Position numbers and translations under genes: made by a program. This document shows positions 16,312 to 24,988 of a stretch of DNA of 33,356 nucleotides, piece after piece. Source of the stretch: Negativicutes bacterium (GTDB taxonomy: Bacteria > Bacillota > JAAYKD01); contig JAJFTT010000052.1 in the NCBI GenBank assembly GCA_021372785.1, forward strand, positions 1-33,356, read 5' to 3'. Under the pieces are notes generated by a model. The model saw only the letters and a list, made by a program, of their open reading frames with translations. It ran no database searches and was not told where the DNA came from. Within the stretch, counting starts at the first letter, position 1; each line of letters starts with the position of its first letter.

Positions 16312-16565
16312 TCGGTCGTCTGCTCTCAACCCTGATCGAAGTGGTGAAATGGGTCATTCTGGTGCGCTTGTTTGCCGACTTATTTGTCCGTCCCCCCAAA
16401 AAAGACTGGCTGCTGACGCTGGAAAGATGGACAGAACCGTTGCTGGCACCGTTCCGCCGTTTCCTGAAACCAATTGAATTTGGCAGCGGCTACATTGATC
16501 TTTCGCCTGTGATTTTATTTTTTGTGCTCAGCTTGCTGCAAAGCCTTGTTTCCTGGCTATTTTAA
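16308..16565 (+). CDS. YggT family membrane protein
   Basis: An 85-residue protein with two predicted membrane helices (about 6-24 and 62-84) and between them the family loop WTEPLLAPFRRFLKP. YggT (YlmG) proteins are small membrane proteins of division clusters, linked to envelope or nucleoid organisation without a settled biochemical function. ATGA overlap with sepF indicates coupling. The usual S4-domain gene ylmH is absent downstream; divIVA follows after 40 bases. Confidence 0.92.
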   Translation: MIGRLLSTLIEVVKWVILVRLFADLFVRPPKKDWLLTLERWTEPLLAPFRRFLKPIEFGSGYIDLSPVILFFVLSLLQSLVSWLF

Positions 16566-16605
16566 TTTGCTTTCAGGTTCATCGACAAAAAAAGGAGGAG
16601 TCCCC

Positions 16606-17088
16606 ATGCTGAGTCCGATGGATATTCATAATAAAGAGTTTAAAAAAGCACTGCGTGGTTATGATGAAGCCGAAGTGGATGCTTTTTTGGATGAAGTGAT
16701 TCAGAATTTTGAAAGTCTCTATCGTGAAAACACAGCTCTGAAAGAGAAGCTTTCCGAATGCAGCGAACGAGTGGACAGCTTCCGGGGCATGGAAGAAACC
16801 TTACAAAAATCGATTGTGGTGGCGCAGGAAGCGGGAGACTCTTTAAAAATGAATGCCAGGCGTGAAGGAGAGCTGATCGTTCGCGAAGCCGAGATCAAAG
16901 CCGGCAAGATCATTGACGAAGCAATGAACCGGGCGCAGAAATTAATAGCGGAGCATGACGCCGTGCGTAAGGACGCGGTTGTTTGCCGGGCACGTTTAAA
17001 AACGGTACTGCAGGCACAGCTGGAATTACTGGAAAGCGCCGAATGGCAATTCCCTATGAATGATGAAATCAAACAAATCAAATCATAA
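16606..17088 (+). CDS. divIVA: Cell division initiation protein DivIVA
   Basis: DivIVA (160 residues) binds curved membrane at division sites and poles and recruits division or growth proteins. The N-terminal lipid-binding domain is clear: MLSPMDIHNKEFKKALRGYD, then EAEVDAFLDEVIQNFESLY. It is followed by a long coiled coil with repeated acidic and basic residues to about 150. AAAGGAGGAG lies 5 bases before the ATG at 16606; the frame stays open upstream to 16522 but overlaps yggT without family sequence. It closes the division cluster. Confidence 0.95.
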   Translation: MLSPMDIHNKEFKKALRGYDEAEVDAFLDEVIQNFESLYRENTALKEKLSECSERVDSFRGMEETLQKSIVVAQEAGDSLKMNARREGELIVREAEIKAGKIIDEAMNRAQKLIAEHDAVRKDAVVCRARLKTVLQAQLELLESAEWQFPMNDEIKQIKS

Positions 17089-17095
17089 ACAACGT

Positions 17096-17125
17096 GTGAC
17101 ACAGCATAGCACAGTGCTGTGTCAC
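17096..17125. other. Perfect 11-bp hairpin after divIVA
   Basis: GTGACACAGCA (17096-17106) pairs exactly with TGCTGTGTCAC (17115-17125) around an 8-base loop, 7 bases after the divIVA stop. No T-tract follows on either strand, so it may stabilise the transcript 3' end, act with Rho, or be a symmetrical protein-binding site. Confidence 0.6.
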
Positions 17126-17206
17126 TGCAAAAACGAAGCCGGAGAATGGTCATGACCATTCCGCAGATTCATCTCTGAATTTTTCTCTGAAAGGTGTCGA
17201 ACAATT

Positions 17207-17896
17207 TTGGCTGAAAAAGTAATCGGTATTATCGGTGGTATGGGACCGGAAGCCACCGCAGATCTCTATTTAAAAATCATACACAATACGCCGGCTGATA
17301 CTGACCAGCAGCATCTGCATGTTTTGATTGACAGCAATACGAAAATTCCCGATCGGACAGCCGCAATCATGCACGGCGGGGAAGACCCGGCTCCCTTTAT
17401 TGCTGAAACCGGCCGCAACCTCTTTCGTGCCGGCGCCGATTATTTGGCGATTTCCTGCAATACAGCGCATTACTATTATGATGCTGTACAGGCCGCTGTT
17501 CCGATTCCGGTCCTGCATATGCCAAAAATCTGCCTTGAGTATATCCAAGAGAATTATCCCAATCTAACCTGCTGCGGACTCTTAGCCACCAGTGCCACGA
17601 TTGAAACCGGTTTGTACCAGAGTTTAGCCGAGAAGGCCGGCTTGGAAATGCTGCCTTCTCTGCCGGAGATTCAAGCAAATCTTGTGATGGAAGGCATCCG
17701 GAAGATCAAAGCCGGCCGCAAAGAAGAAGGCGGCGGATTGCTGAAAGCGGCTGCCAATGCTTTGATCGAACGCGGTGCGGAAGTTATCATTGCCGGTTGT
17801 ACAGAGATCCCGTTGGTTTTACAAAACGGGTCCCTTCGTGTTCCTGTGGTGGATCCAACTCTGATTATGGCGCTGAAAATTATTGAAATGAGATAA
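17207..17896 (+). CDS. Aspartate/glutamate racemase family protein
   Basis: The 229-residue product belongs to the PLP-independent Asp/Glu racemase family, which interconverts L- and D-amino acids with two cysteines. Both are present: C84 in AISCNTAHY and C198 in IIAGCTEIPL. The N-terminus IGIIGGMGPEATADLY and the loop IDSNTKIPDRT are typical of the YgeA/RacX aspartate racemase branch, not the MurI glutamate racemase. The TTG start follows AAAGGTG by about ten bases. D-amino acids made here could serve the cell wall. A terminator follows, so it is probably expressed separately from lspA. Confidence 0.92.
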   Translation: MAEKVIGIIGGMGPEATADLYLKIIHNTPADTDQQHLHVLIDSNTKIPDRTAAIMHGGEDPAPFIAETGRNLFRAGADYLAISCNTAHYYYDAVQAAVPIPVLHMPKICLEYIQENYPNLTCCGLLATSATIETGLYQSLAEKAGLEMLPSLPEIQANLVMEGIRKIKAGRKEEGGGLLKAAANALIERGAEVIIAGCTEIPLVLQNGSLRVPVVDPTLIMALKIIEMR

Positions 17897-17925
17897 TTTT
17901 TTCCAATCAAAGGTTTCTCACGATT

Positions 17926-17955
17926 TCCCCGGTATTCTCCGGGGATTCTCTTTTT
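17926..17955 (+). terminator. Rho-independent terminator after the racemase gene
   Basis: TCCCCGG (17926-17932) pairs with CCGGGGA (17939-17945) around a 6-base loop, followed by TTCTCTTTTT. Confidence 0.85.
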
Positions 17956-17983
17956 ATTCATATTGGTTTTTTGGAGGAGTCAA

Positions 17984-18448
17984 ATGGATTTGCTGATCGC
18001 CTTGCTTATTTTGCTCAGTGACTTTTTCAGCAAACAATGGGTTTTGGCCAATCTGGTTTACGCAGCGGCAACCCGCTTTCTGCCGGGTTTACTGCAGTTT
18101 CGCTATGTCTGGAATACCGGGGCAGCTTTCAGTATTCTGACCGGTCAGCGCTGGTTTCTTGTCGTCATAGCGTCGCTGGCAGCCGCGGCGTTGTTGCTGT
18201 TCCGCAGAAAAATTACCGGTGACAAGCCCCTGATGCGCGTGATCTGGGGTTTGGTTTTTGGGGGAACTGTCGGTAATTTGATCGATCGAATCCGTTTTGG
18301 CTATGTGATCGATTTTTTAGAATTCGATTTCATTACTTTTCCTGTGTTCAATATTGCTGATTCTGCTCTGGTGATCGGTATGGGGCTCTATCTCAGCCTG
18401 ACTGTCTATGAGATATATAAGGAAGGGAATACAAATGGAGCTGTATGA
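17984..18448 (+). CDS. lspA: Lipoprotein signal peptidase LspA
   Basis: LspA (154 residues) is the membrane aspartyl protease that removes signal peptides from lipidated prolipoproteins. Four hydrophobic helices are visible, with the conserved blocks WNTGAAFSI, GGTVGNLIDRI (catalytic D101) and FNIADSALVIG (catalytic D126). GGAGGAG lies 5 bases before the ATG at 17984, which excludes the longer frame from 17963. The gene overlaps the downstream pseudouridine synthase by 14 bases, the classical lspA-rluD order. Confidence 0.96.
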   Translation: MDLLIALLILLSDFFSKQWVLANLVYAAATRFLPGLLQFRYVWNTGAAFSILTGQRWFLVVIASLAAAALLLFRRKITGDKPLMRVIWGLVFGGTVGNLIDRIRFGYVIDFLEFDFITFPVFNIADSALVIGMGLYLSLTVYEIYKEGNTNGAV

Positions 18449-19445
18449 TCAAACAACGGACGGCAGAGAAATTCTACGTTTTATTGTTCCCGCAGAAGCG
18501 TGCGGCGAACGCCTGGATAAATGGCTGACCGCCATGACGGATATGACACGATCGCATATTCAATTGTTGTTGAAAGAGGAATTGGTGACGGTAAATGATT
18601 TGGTAAAACCCGCTCGCACTGTCCTCAAAGGCGGTGAAGAGGTTTTGCTGATTCTTCCCGAGCCGGAACCATTGGAATTGCTGGCGGAAGATATTCCGCT
18701 TGCGATTGTTTACGAGGACGATGCCTTATTGGTGATCAATAAGCAGAGAAATCTGGTGGTGCATCCCGCCGTGGGGAATTGGACTGGCACTTTGGTAAAT
18801 GGTCTAATGGCTCATTCTAAAGTCTGGCCTGGCATCAATGGCACCATGCGGCCGGGCATCGTACACCGATTGGACAAAGATACCAGCGGATTGCTGGTGG
18901 TAGCCAAGACCGAATTGGCTCAAAATTCACTCAGCCAACAGATCAAAGACAGAACCGCCAAACGCATGTACTTAGCATTGACCTGGGCTAATTTTAAAGA
19001 GGAAAGCGGCATAATCAACGCTCCCATCGGGCGTCACCCGATCAATCGTTTGAAAATGGCGGTAGTGGCCAACGGCAGACAAGCGCAGACAGCCTATAGC
19101 GTGCTGCAGCATTTTCCGCAAATGGATTTGCTGAAAGTGCAGCTGCTGACCGGCAGAACGCATCAGATCAGAGTGCACATGGCTTACGCACACCATCCCG
19201 TCGTGGCAGACCCGCTCTATTCTGCCAGGGAGCAACATTGGGGTTTAGAGGCGCAGGCGTTGCATGCCTATCGGCTTGGCTTCTTTCATCCATGCTCAAA
19301 CGAATGGCTGGAATTCACCGCCCCGCCGCCGCAGGATTTCCGAGACGTTTTAACAAAGCTGGGCAGACCTTGGACAGAAGGAGGGGAAGCAGATGGCAAA
19401 CTCGACTTTATTATTGGACGAGATACAAATCCGGCGAATCATTAA
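18435..19445 (+). CDS. RluD-like 23S rRNA pseudouridine synthase
   Basis: This 336-residue RluA/RluD-family enzyme isomerises uridine to pseudouridine in RNA, most likely 23S rRNA. An S4 RNA-binding domain (ERLDKWLTAMTDMTRSHIQ) occupies the first 90 residues. The catalytic domain has VVHPAVGNW, HRLDKDTSG with the catalytic D147, and LLTGRTHQIRVHMAY. The ATG at 18435 is preceded by GGAAGGG. The C-terminus extends 53 bases into pyrR, a long overlap. Exact target positions in rRNA cannot be inferred. Confidence 0.94.
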   Translation: MELYDQTTDGREILRFIVPAEACGERLDKWLTAMTDMTRSHIQLLLKEELVTVNDLVKPARTVLKGGEEVLLILPEPEPLELLAEDIPLAIVYEDDALLVINKQRNLVVHPAVGNWTGTLVNGLMAHSKVWPGINGTMRPGIVHRLDKDTSGLLVVAKTELAQNSLSQQIKDRTAKRMYLALTWANFKEESGIINAPIGRHPINRLKMAVVANGRQAQTAYSVLQHFPQMDLLKVQLLTGRTHQIRVHMAYAHHPVVADPLYSAREQHWGLEAQALHAYRLGFFHPCSNEWLEFTAPPPQDFRDVLTKLGRPWTEGGEADGKLDFIIGRDTNPANH

Positions 19446-19935
19446 TCGCCTGGCGCATGAAATCATCGAAAAAAACGGCGGTTGTGCCAATTTGGTTTTT
19501 GTCGGTATTAAGCGGCGCGGTCTTCCTCTGGCCCAACGTTTAGCCGAGGTGATGGAGCGTGTGGAGGGGATTCGGATAGCCTGTTACGAAATCGATATTA
19601 CACCGTATCGCGATGATCATAAGAAGCAACCTTTGCAGGGTTCTGAGCTGACCGCGGCCGAGATCACCGGCAAAACCGTGGTTTTGGTGGACGATGTACT
19701 GCATACCGGCAGAACGGTACGGGCCGCTTTGGATGGCGTGATGAAGTGGGGCAGACCGGAGCGCATCCAACTGGCCGTACTGATCGATCGTGGTCATCGG
19801 GAATTGCCCATCAGGCCGGACTTTGTCGGTAAAAATATCCCCACCTCTAAGCTGGAAAATATAGAAGTGGAGATCACGGAGATCGACGGCAAAGACCAGG
19901 TGATCTTGCGTAAACCAGGCGATGGATCGACGTAA
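19393..19935 (+). CDS. pyrR: Bifunctional pyrimidine regulator / uracil phosphoribosyltransferase PyrR
   Basis: PyrR (180 residues) binds UMP and the pyr mRNA leader to attenuate pyrimidine genes and has weak uracil phosphoribosyltransferase activity. The PRPP-binding loop VVLVDDVLHTGRT lies at about 97-109, with FVGIKRRGLPLAQRL near the N-terminus and AVLIDRGHRELPI near 135. GGAGGGG precedes the ATG, which lies 53 bases inside the upstream gene. No pyrimidine biosynthesis gene or recognisable PyrR-binding leader follows here, so its targets are elsewhere. Confidence 0.96.
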   Translation: MANSTLLLDEIQIRRIINRLAHEIIEKNGGCANLVFVGIKRRGLPLAQRLAEVMERVEGIRIACYEIDITPYRDDHKKQPLQGSELTAAEITGKTVVLVDDVLHTGRTVRAALDGVMKWGRPERIQLAVLIDRGHRELPIRPDFVGKNIPTSKLENIEVEITEIDGKDQVILRKPGDGST

Positions 19936-20003
19936 AGGGGATCCATTCAACACGGGCAAGACCGTTCCTTGCCATAGGTTTTTCCACCTGTCCAATTCAC
20001 GCG

Positions 20004-20032
20004 TTGACAGAATACGCCGCATGCCGTTACTT
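20004..20032 (+). promoter_or_regulatory. Possible promoter of rqcH
   Basis: A consensus TTGACA (20004-20009) is followed 17 bases later by TTACTT (20027-20032), a poor -10. It lies in the only gap of size before rqcH. Support rests mainly on the perfect -35. Confidence 0.35.
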
Positions 20033-20055
20033 TATTTTGGAAAGGAGGTAGTCTT

Positions 20056-21795
20056 TTGGCCTTGGAAGGTTTGTCGATCCGTGCCTTAACGGAAGAACTC
20101 AATGCAAAATTGACTGATGCCCGGGTTGATCGCATCTATCAGCACAATGCAACCGAAATGACCTTGGAATTGCGCGCACTTAAGGTTTCATATAAACTGC
20201 TCTTATCCATTCATCCCCAGTTTGCCCGCGTGCAATTCAGCGATCTGAAACGAAAAAATCCCCAGACACCGCCCGCATTTTGCCAATTGATCCGTAAAAA
20301 ATTGGAAGGCGCTCATATCATCGAAATCAAACAGCCAAAGTATGAACGGTTGATCCGCTTTACCTTTGCCGCTTTGGACGAGTTGGGCAATCCGATCAAA
20401 CTTTATCTGATGGTGGAGCTGATGGGTAAAAACAGCAACCTCATCCTGCTCAATCAGGACCTGAAAATCCTCGACGCCATCAAGCATGTTTCCTCCGATC
20501 AGAATCGCTACCGTGAAATCCTGCCCGGCCGCATTTATCGCACGCCTCCCGAACAAATAAAACAACCGCCGGAAGCCTGGCTGCCTCCTACCACGGATGA
20601 GGAACTGTCACTTTCGGTTTTGGATTGGCTGCGTCGCCATTTGGACGGAGTCGGTCCGGCTACACTGAAACAGCTGCTGCAGGCAGCGGCGATCGATCCC
20701 GATCGGCTGAGCGCTTTTCTGCAGCCGCAGGATTGGCAGCATCTGCAAGCCTTAAGCCAAAAAGCCATGGCGGAACGACGGCCCGGCATGCTTTATCTAT
20801 CCGGTTCGGCGCTTGCCCCCAATCTCAGCGCGATTGCTTTTCCGCCAAACAAGGCGGAAGGCCGTTGGCTGAGCGCTTCACAGGCGATTGGCCTTTTTTA
20901 TGATCATGCCGATCAGGAATTAAAACTCAATCAGCTGCGTAACCGGGTCACTTCGGTTGTGCAGGCGGCTATCAACAAAGCGCAGCGCAAACTGTGTGGT
21001 TTAGAGGAAGATTTGCAGGCCGGCAAAGCAGCGGCTCAATATCGTCTCTGGGGGGAATTGCTCAAAAATACGCCGGACCCGGGTACTAAAAGCGCCGAGA
21101 TTCAGGTCATCAATTACTACGATGAAAACTTGGCGGAATTAACGATTCCGCTCGATTATAAACTCTCACTGGCGCAGAATGCGCAAAATTATTTTAAACA
21201 CTACAGCAAAGCCCGTAAGGGTGAAAAAGTGATTCTCGAACAAATCGGCTTAATCACTTCGGAAATAGAGTATCTGACGTCGGTGCTTTTGGCAGCCAAA
21301 CAAACCGGGGAAACGGGTGTACTGACAGAAATCATCGAAGAATTGCTGGAGCAAGGTTTCCTGGCACGCGAGCGTCAACCGGGCAATCAGAAGAAGAAAC
21401 CAAAGCAGCCGACCGTAGCTCCTTTGCACCTGCTGATTCAGGGGATTCCGGTTTCTGTGGGACGTAATAACCTGCAGAATGATTATTTAACGATGGAGCT
21501 GGCCGAAGCCAACGACTGCTGGCTGCACAGCAAAGGCATTCCCGGTTCGCATGTGGTGATTCATCAGGCGAAACCGGATGCAGCCGTGATTGAAAAGGCC
21601 GCGGCGCTGGCTGCCTGGTTCAGTCAGGCGCGCAGCAGCAGTTATGTGGATGTGGATTATACATTGCGGCGCTATGTCAAAAAGTTTAAAGGCGCCAGAC
21701 CCGGCTCGGTTCATTATACGCAGCAAAAAACAATTTCCGTCGCTCCGCGTTCACCCGAACAGCTTGCGACGGAATCTGACACTGAAATTAGGTAA
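20056..21795 (+). CDS. rqcH: Ribosome quality-control protein RqcH (NFACT family)
   Basis: RqcH (579 residues) binds stalled large ribosomal subunits and adds alanine tails to nascent chains to mark them for degradation. Older annotation calls the family fibronectin-binding proteins. The N-terminal NFACT-N domain begins MALEGLSIRALTEELNAKL, a helical and coiled-coil middle spans about 290-430, and the C-terminal NFACT-R domain includes VGRNNLQNDYLTM, DCWLHSKGIPGSHVVI and VDVDYTLRRYVKK. The conserved D97-R98 motif of the family reads E97-R98 here (KYERLIRF). The TTG start has AAAGGAGGT 6 bases upstream. It is followed 83 bases later by yicC. Confidence 0.93.
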   Translation: MALEGLSIRALTEELNAKLTDARVDRIYQHNATEMTLELRALKVSYKLLLSIHPQFARVQFSDLKRKNPQTPPAFCQLIRKKLEGAHIIEIKQPKYERLIRFTFAALDELGNPIKLYLMVELMGKNSNLILLNQDLKILDAIKHVSSDQNRYREILPGRIYRTPPEQIKQPPEAWLPPTTDEELSLSVLDWLRRHLDGVGPATLKQLLQAAAIDPDRLSAFLQPQDWQHLQALSQKAMAERRPGMLYLSGSALAPNLSAIAFPPNKAEGRWLSASQAIGLFYDHADQELKLNQLRNRVTSVVQAAINKAQRKLCGLEEDLQAGKAAAQYRLWGELLKNTPDPGTKSAEIQVINYYDENLAELTIPLDYKLSLAQNAQNYFKHYSKARKGEKVILEQIGLITSEIEYLTSVLLAAKQTGETGVLTEIIEELLEQGFLARERQPGNQKKKPKQPTVAPLHLLIQGIPVSVGRNNLQNDYLTMELAEANDCWLHSKGIPGSHVVIHQAKPDAAVIEKAAALAAWFSQARSSSYVDVDYTLRRYVKKFKGARPGSVHYTQQKTISVAPRSPEQLATESDTEIR

Positions 21796-21878
21796 ACCTC
21801 CACATCTGGGAGAAATACGGAAAGGAGACTGATCTCTCCTTGTCGAATATTTACCTATTACAGGTATGGAGGCATAAG

Positions 21879-22760
21879 ATGCTGGTAAGTATGACTGGTT
21901 TTGGCCGCAGCGAATCCAAAGAGGGAGTGCGAAAACTAAGCGTAGAACTTAAGTCTGTCAACAATCGTTTCTTAGATATTTCACTGCGCTGCCCGCGGGA
22001 TTTGAATAGTTTGGAAGAAAAAATCCGTCAGACGATCTCAGGTTTTGCCAGGCGCGGACGCATTGATTGTTCTGTCTCCTATCAATACAGCGGGGAGGAC
22101 GCTTATGAAATTCAGGTCAACCTGCCTTTGGCCTTAGCCTATCAAAAAGGAGCCGCTGTTTTAGCGGAAGCCTCTGCCTTACAGGAAACGGTCACGCTGT
22201 CACAACTGCTGACTCTGCCGGATGTGGTCCGGGTTGAGCGCCGCAATGAAGATGTGGCAGTCATCTGGCAGGAATTAGAGCTTTTACTGCGCCAGGCACT
22301 CAGCGAGTTTGCTGCGATGCGCGCTCAGGAAGGGCTGCGTTTGGAGGAGGATTTCCGTTTGCGTCTGATGATGATCCAAACGATGTCGCAAAGCATTCTG
22401 GAAAGAGCTCCCTTGGTTGTAGCAGAATACAGTCAAAAGCTGCAAGCCAAAATGCTGGAACTGCTGAACGGGGTGCAGGTGGAAGAAACCCGATTGCTGA
22501 CCGAAGTGGCGATGATGGCGAACCGCAGTGATATCACCGAAGAACTGGTCCGTTTGGCCAGCCACGTACAGCAGTTTTATCAACTATTGGATGACAAGAC
22601 AGAACCGGTCGGCAAAAAGCTGGATTTTTTGCTGCAGGAAATGAATCGTGAAGTCAATACCATCGGCTCCAAAGCGAGTGATTTTGAAATTGGAAAAAAC
22701 GTAGTCAACCTGAAAGCAGAGCTGGAGAAGATGCGGGAACAAATTCAAAACATAGAGTAA
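21879..22760 (+). CDS. YicC-family endoribonuclease
   Basis: A 293-residue member of the YicC family, whose characterised members are endoribonucleases. The family start [11 protein letters not shown], the [16 protein letters not shown] block and the C-terminal DUF1732 part with [19 protein letters not shown] and [11 protein letters not shown] are all present. TGGAGG precedes the ATG at 21879; an open frame begins upstream at 21840 but its residues are not family-like. It is followed after 20 bases by remA, then gmk and rpoZ, the usual Bacillota order, so the four genes are likely one operon. Confidence 0.95.
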   Translation: MLVSMTGFGRSESKEGVRKLSVELKSVNNRFLDISLRCPRDLNSLEEKIRQTISGFARRGRIDCSVSYQYSGEDAYEIQVNLPLALAYQKGAAVLAEASALQETVTLSQLLTLPDVVRVERRNEDVAVIWQELELLLRQALSEFAAMRAQEGLRLEEDFRLRLMMIQTMSQSILERAPLVVAEYSQKLQAKMLELLNGVQVEETRLLTEVAMMANRSDITEELVRLASHVQQFYQLLDDKTEPVGKKLDFLLQEMNREVNTIGSKASDFEIGKNVVNLKAELEKMREQIQNIE

Positions 22761-22780
22761 AATGCCGGCGGAGGGTTTTT

Positions 22781-23068
22781 ATGAGTGAGAACAGAATGGT
22801 GAACATTGGCTTTGGTAATTTCGTATCGACCGGAAAAATCATTGCAATTGTCAGTCCGGAATCGAACCCGATTAAGCGCATCGTGCACGAAGCCCGAGAA
22901 AAAGGCATGGTGATTGACGCGACTTACGGCAGGCGAACCCGCGCCGTTGTCATCACCGACAGTGATCATATTATTCTTTCGGCAGTCCAGCCGGAAACAA
23001 TTGCCAATCGTCTGGATGCCAAAGAAGAGCGGGAAGAAGATGACGAAGAGAGGATACCTGCAAAATGA
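22781..23068 (+). CDS. remA: Regulator RemA (DUF370 family)
   Basis: RemA (95 residues) is a small ring-forming DNA-binding regulator known from Bacillus as an activator of biofilm matrix genes; in other Bacillota its targets are less known. The family core [20 protein letters not shown], then [15 protein letters not shown] and [20 protein letters not shown], is intact. The C-terminus is very acidic ([11 protein letters not shown]). GGAGGG lies 5 bases before the ATG. Its stop overlaps the gmk start by ATGA. Confidence 0.94.
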   Translation: MSENRMVNIGFGNFVSTGKIIAIVSPESNPIKRIVHEAREKGMVIDATYGRRTRAVVITDSDHIILSAVQPETIANRLDAKEEREEDDEERIPAK

Positions 23069-23691
23069 AGCGTGGTGTTTTATTAGTCCTTTCGGCTCCA
23101 TCCGGTGCCGGCAAAGACACTGTTTGCGATGCTTTGCTCAAGGAACTGCCTGATTTAGTTTATTCCGTTTCTGCCACAACACGCCCCAAACGTCACTATG
23201 AAGTAGAAGGCAAGAGCTATTTCTTTATGAAGCGTGCAGAATTCGAGAAAAAGCTGGCGGAAGGCGGTTTTCTGGAACATGCAGATTATTTAGGGCATCT
23301 CTACGGTACACCGCGGGCTTTTGTGGAAGAACAGCTTGCAAACGGCAAGTCTGTCATTCTCAAGATTGAAACAAAAGGAGCCGCCAAAGTGATGGAAACG
23401 GTGCACGACGGCGTCTTCATTTTCCTGGTTCCGCCAACTTTCGCGGATTTAGCCGAACGTTTAAACCATCGCGCCTCTGAATCCAGCGAAGAAATTCAAA
23501 AAAGGCTGCAAAAAGCCAAAGATGAACTGGCGACCGGTCAGAAATACGAATATGTTGTGGTCAACGATACCGTGGCGCATGCGGTTGAGCAGATCAAAGC
23601 CATCCTATTATCGGAACAACTCAGATGGCGTAATATGTGCGACCTGGAGATATTTTCGCATGCCAACCCCATCCCCCCATGTAATGACTAG
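23065..23691 (+). CDS. gmk: Guanylate kinase
   Basis: Guanylate kinase (208 residues) converts GMP and ATP to GDP and ADP in purine nucleotide synthesis. The P-loop [10 protein letters not shown] lies at 10-19, followed by [20 protein letters not shown] for GMP binding, [14 protein letters not shown], and the lid region [17 protein letters not shown]. The block usually reading VILEIDVQGA is [10 protein letters not shown] here. The C-terminus (from about 190, [13 protein letters not shown]) is not family-typical but total length is normal. It overlaps remA and precedes rpoZ by 15 bases. Confidence 0.95.
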   Translation: MKRGVLLVLSAPSGAGKDTVCDALLKELPDLVYSVSATTRPKRHYEVEGKSYFFMKRAEFEKKLAEGGFLEHADYLGHLYGTPRAFVEEQLANGKSVILKIETKGAAKVMETVHDGVFIFLVPPTFADLAERLNHRASESSEEIQKRLQKAKDELATGQKYEYVVVNDTVAHAVEQIKAILLSEQLRWRNMCDLEIFSHANPIPPCND

Positions 23692-23706
23692 ATAGGAGTA
23701 ATGAAA

Positions 23707-23946
23707 ATGAGCCGGATCCCCTCTGATGAAATTTATAAACACGCCGACTGCAAATATACCGCTTGCATCATCACAGCCAAACGGGCCAGAGAATTGCAGA
23801 AATCACAACCGAAAGATTCTTCCAACAAGCCGCTGCTGCAAGCTTATGATGAATTGATGGGCGGGGAATTGACTTATCGCCGCATGAATCCCGAAGAATT
23901 AGCTGCGGCGGAAGCCGGCAAGGGCAGAGACGAAGCGTTACTCTAA
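23707..23946 (+). CDS. rpoZ: RNA polymerase omega subunit
   Basis: Omega (79 residues from the ATG at 23707) helps assemble RNA polymerase by holding the beta-prime subunit. The family block YTACIITAKRARELQ is clear, and the N-terminal SRIPSDEIYKHADCKY fits. AGGAG (23694-23698) lies 8 bases before 23707 but only 2 before the ATG at 23701, so I prefer the later start. The gmk-rpoZ order is conserved. The usual next gene coaBC is absent; a strong bidirectional terminator follows about 80 bases downstream. Confidence 0.92.
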   Translation: MSRIPSDEIYKHADCKYTACIITAKRARELQKSQPKDSSNKPLLQAYDELMGGELTYRRMNPEELAAAEAGKGRDEALL

Positions 23947-24022
23947 AAGCGGTCTGGCGATTGCGCAAGCGGTGCCGCCGGAGAAAAAGCAGGGCAGTCT
24001 ACGAATCAGCCGAATTTTCCGC

Positions 24023-24054
24023 AAAAAAGCAGGGGAGTGATCCTCTGCTTTTTT
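24023..24054. terminator. Bidirectional Rho-independent terminator between rpoZ and the ComB-like gene
   Basis: AAAAAAGCAGGGGA (24023-24036) pairs with TCCTCTGCTTTTTT (24041-24054) around GTGA with one wobble. T-tracts stand at the 3' side in both directions, serving the two convergent genes. Confidence 0.92.
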
Positions 24055-24069
24055 ATGATGAATGCACAG

Positions 24070-24765
24070 TTAATTTACAGTGATCTTTTCCACATAGCTG
24101 CTGCCGTTGGCATCCCGCAATACCTTTAAGGCAAAGGGAAAACTGTCGAACTCGGTAGCCAGATAAAAATCCTGCGGCGGCGAAAAGGCAATATTTTCCG
24201 GTTCAAAGAAACGAGCACCGCTGCCTTTGCGCAGGATTTCGATGGCAGCCTGCCGGTCATAAGAACGATTTTCCAATAAACTTTGCATATATTCGGCGCA
24301 GAAGGTGTCTTCCTCAGCGGGATACAGGTTTTCTTGCCCCATACAGACCAGGCTGACCTGCGCCGGATTCCGCCGACGGATATAGTCTGCATTTGCTTTG
24401 GCATTGGTCAAAGCGCCGACCAAGATTTCCTCTGCCCAAACGGCGGCGCCAATGCCTTGCGTGCCGGCACTGGTAGAATGGATTAGGGTTTTGCCCTGCA
24501 GATCCTGCAGACTGATTTCATAAGGTGAATTGCCGAAATCGAAACCCGGCATTTTTCTGGAATGACGTTCGCCGGCCAGCAGCCAGTCGGCATGCGCCGC
24601 CTTTAGTGCCAAAGCATCTTCGATGGCTGCCACCGGGTAGATGCGTTGGATTCCCTGGCGAAATGCCTGACATTCTACAGTATAGGCCCGGAATACATCA
24701 ATGATCACGACAATGCCTTTTGCCTGCGCCGCACCCGCAGTCAATTGTAAAATCTCGATGTTCAT
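24070..24765 (-). CDS. ComB-like 2-phosphosulfolactate phosphatase family protein
   Basis: The 231-residue product matches the ComB family, whose archaeal member removes phosphate from 2-phosphosulfolactate in coenzyme M synthesis. Seen are VVIIDVFRAYTVECQAF near residue 20, LLAGERHSRKMPGFDFGNSP near 65, and LIHSTSAGTQGI near 100. In many Clostridia the gene occurs without other coenzyme M genes and its substrate is unknown; no such gene lies nearby here either. I chose the ATG at 24765, preceded by AGGAGG 7 bases upstream; the open frame to 25014 runs into the divergent tilS region and is not family-like. Confidence 0.88.
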   Translation of the reverse strand: MNIEILQLTAGAAQAKGIVVIIDVFRAYTVECQAFRQGIQRIYPVAAIEDALALKAAHADWLLAGERHSRKMPGFDFGNSPYEISLQDLQGKTLIHSTSAGTQGIGAAVWAEEILVGALTNAKANADYIRRRNPAQVSLVCMGQENLYPAEEDTFCAEYMQSLLENRSYDRQAAIEILRKGSGARFFEPENIAFSPPQDFYLATEFDSFPFALKVLRDANGSSYVEKITVN

Positions 24766-24988
24766 GCTGCTGCCTCCTGTAAACCCGATAAAACGCTTTT
24801 GCCGGGTTGATTGTTTTGCCATACTATTTTCTGGAAAGAAGAGAAAAATCCTGCCTGGTTTTAAGGTAAAAAAACATTCTTCTGCTTCCCTTGCTGAAAA
24901 CAAGAAAAATAGGCGACTCTTGAGCAGCGGCGGCAGGAAAATTGCGCGGAGATTGAGAATTATAGATGTATTTGGAGTGTGAAGAACA

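Noticed and set aside
24766-24988. Promoters or a riboswitch between the ComB-like gene and tilS
   Set aside because: AACCCG/CGGGTT can pair near 24783-24808 and TATAGAT lies before tilS, but no -35/-10 pair or known RNA fold was convincing.
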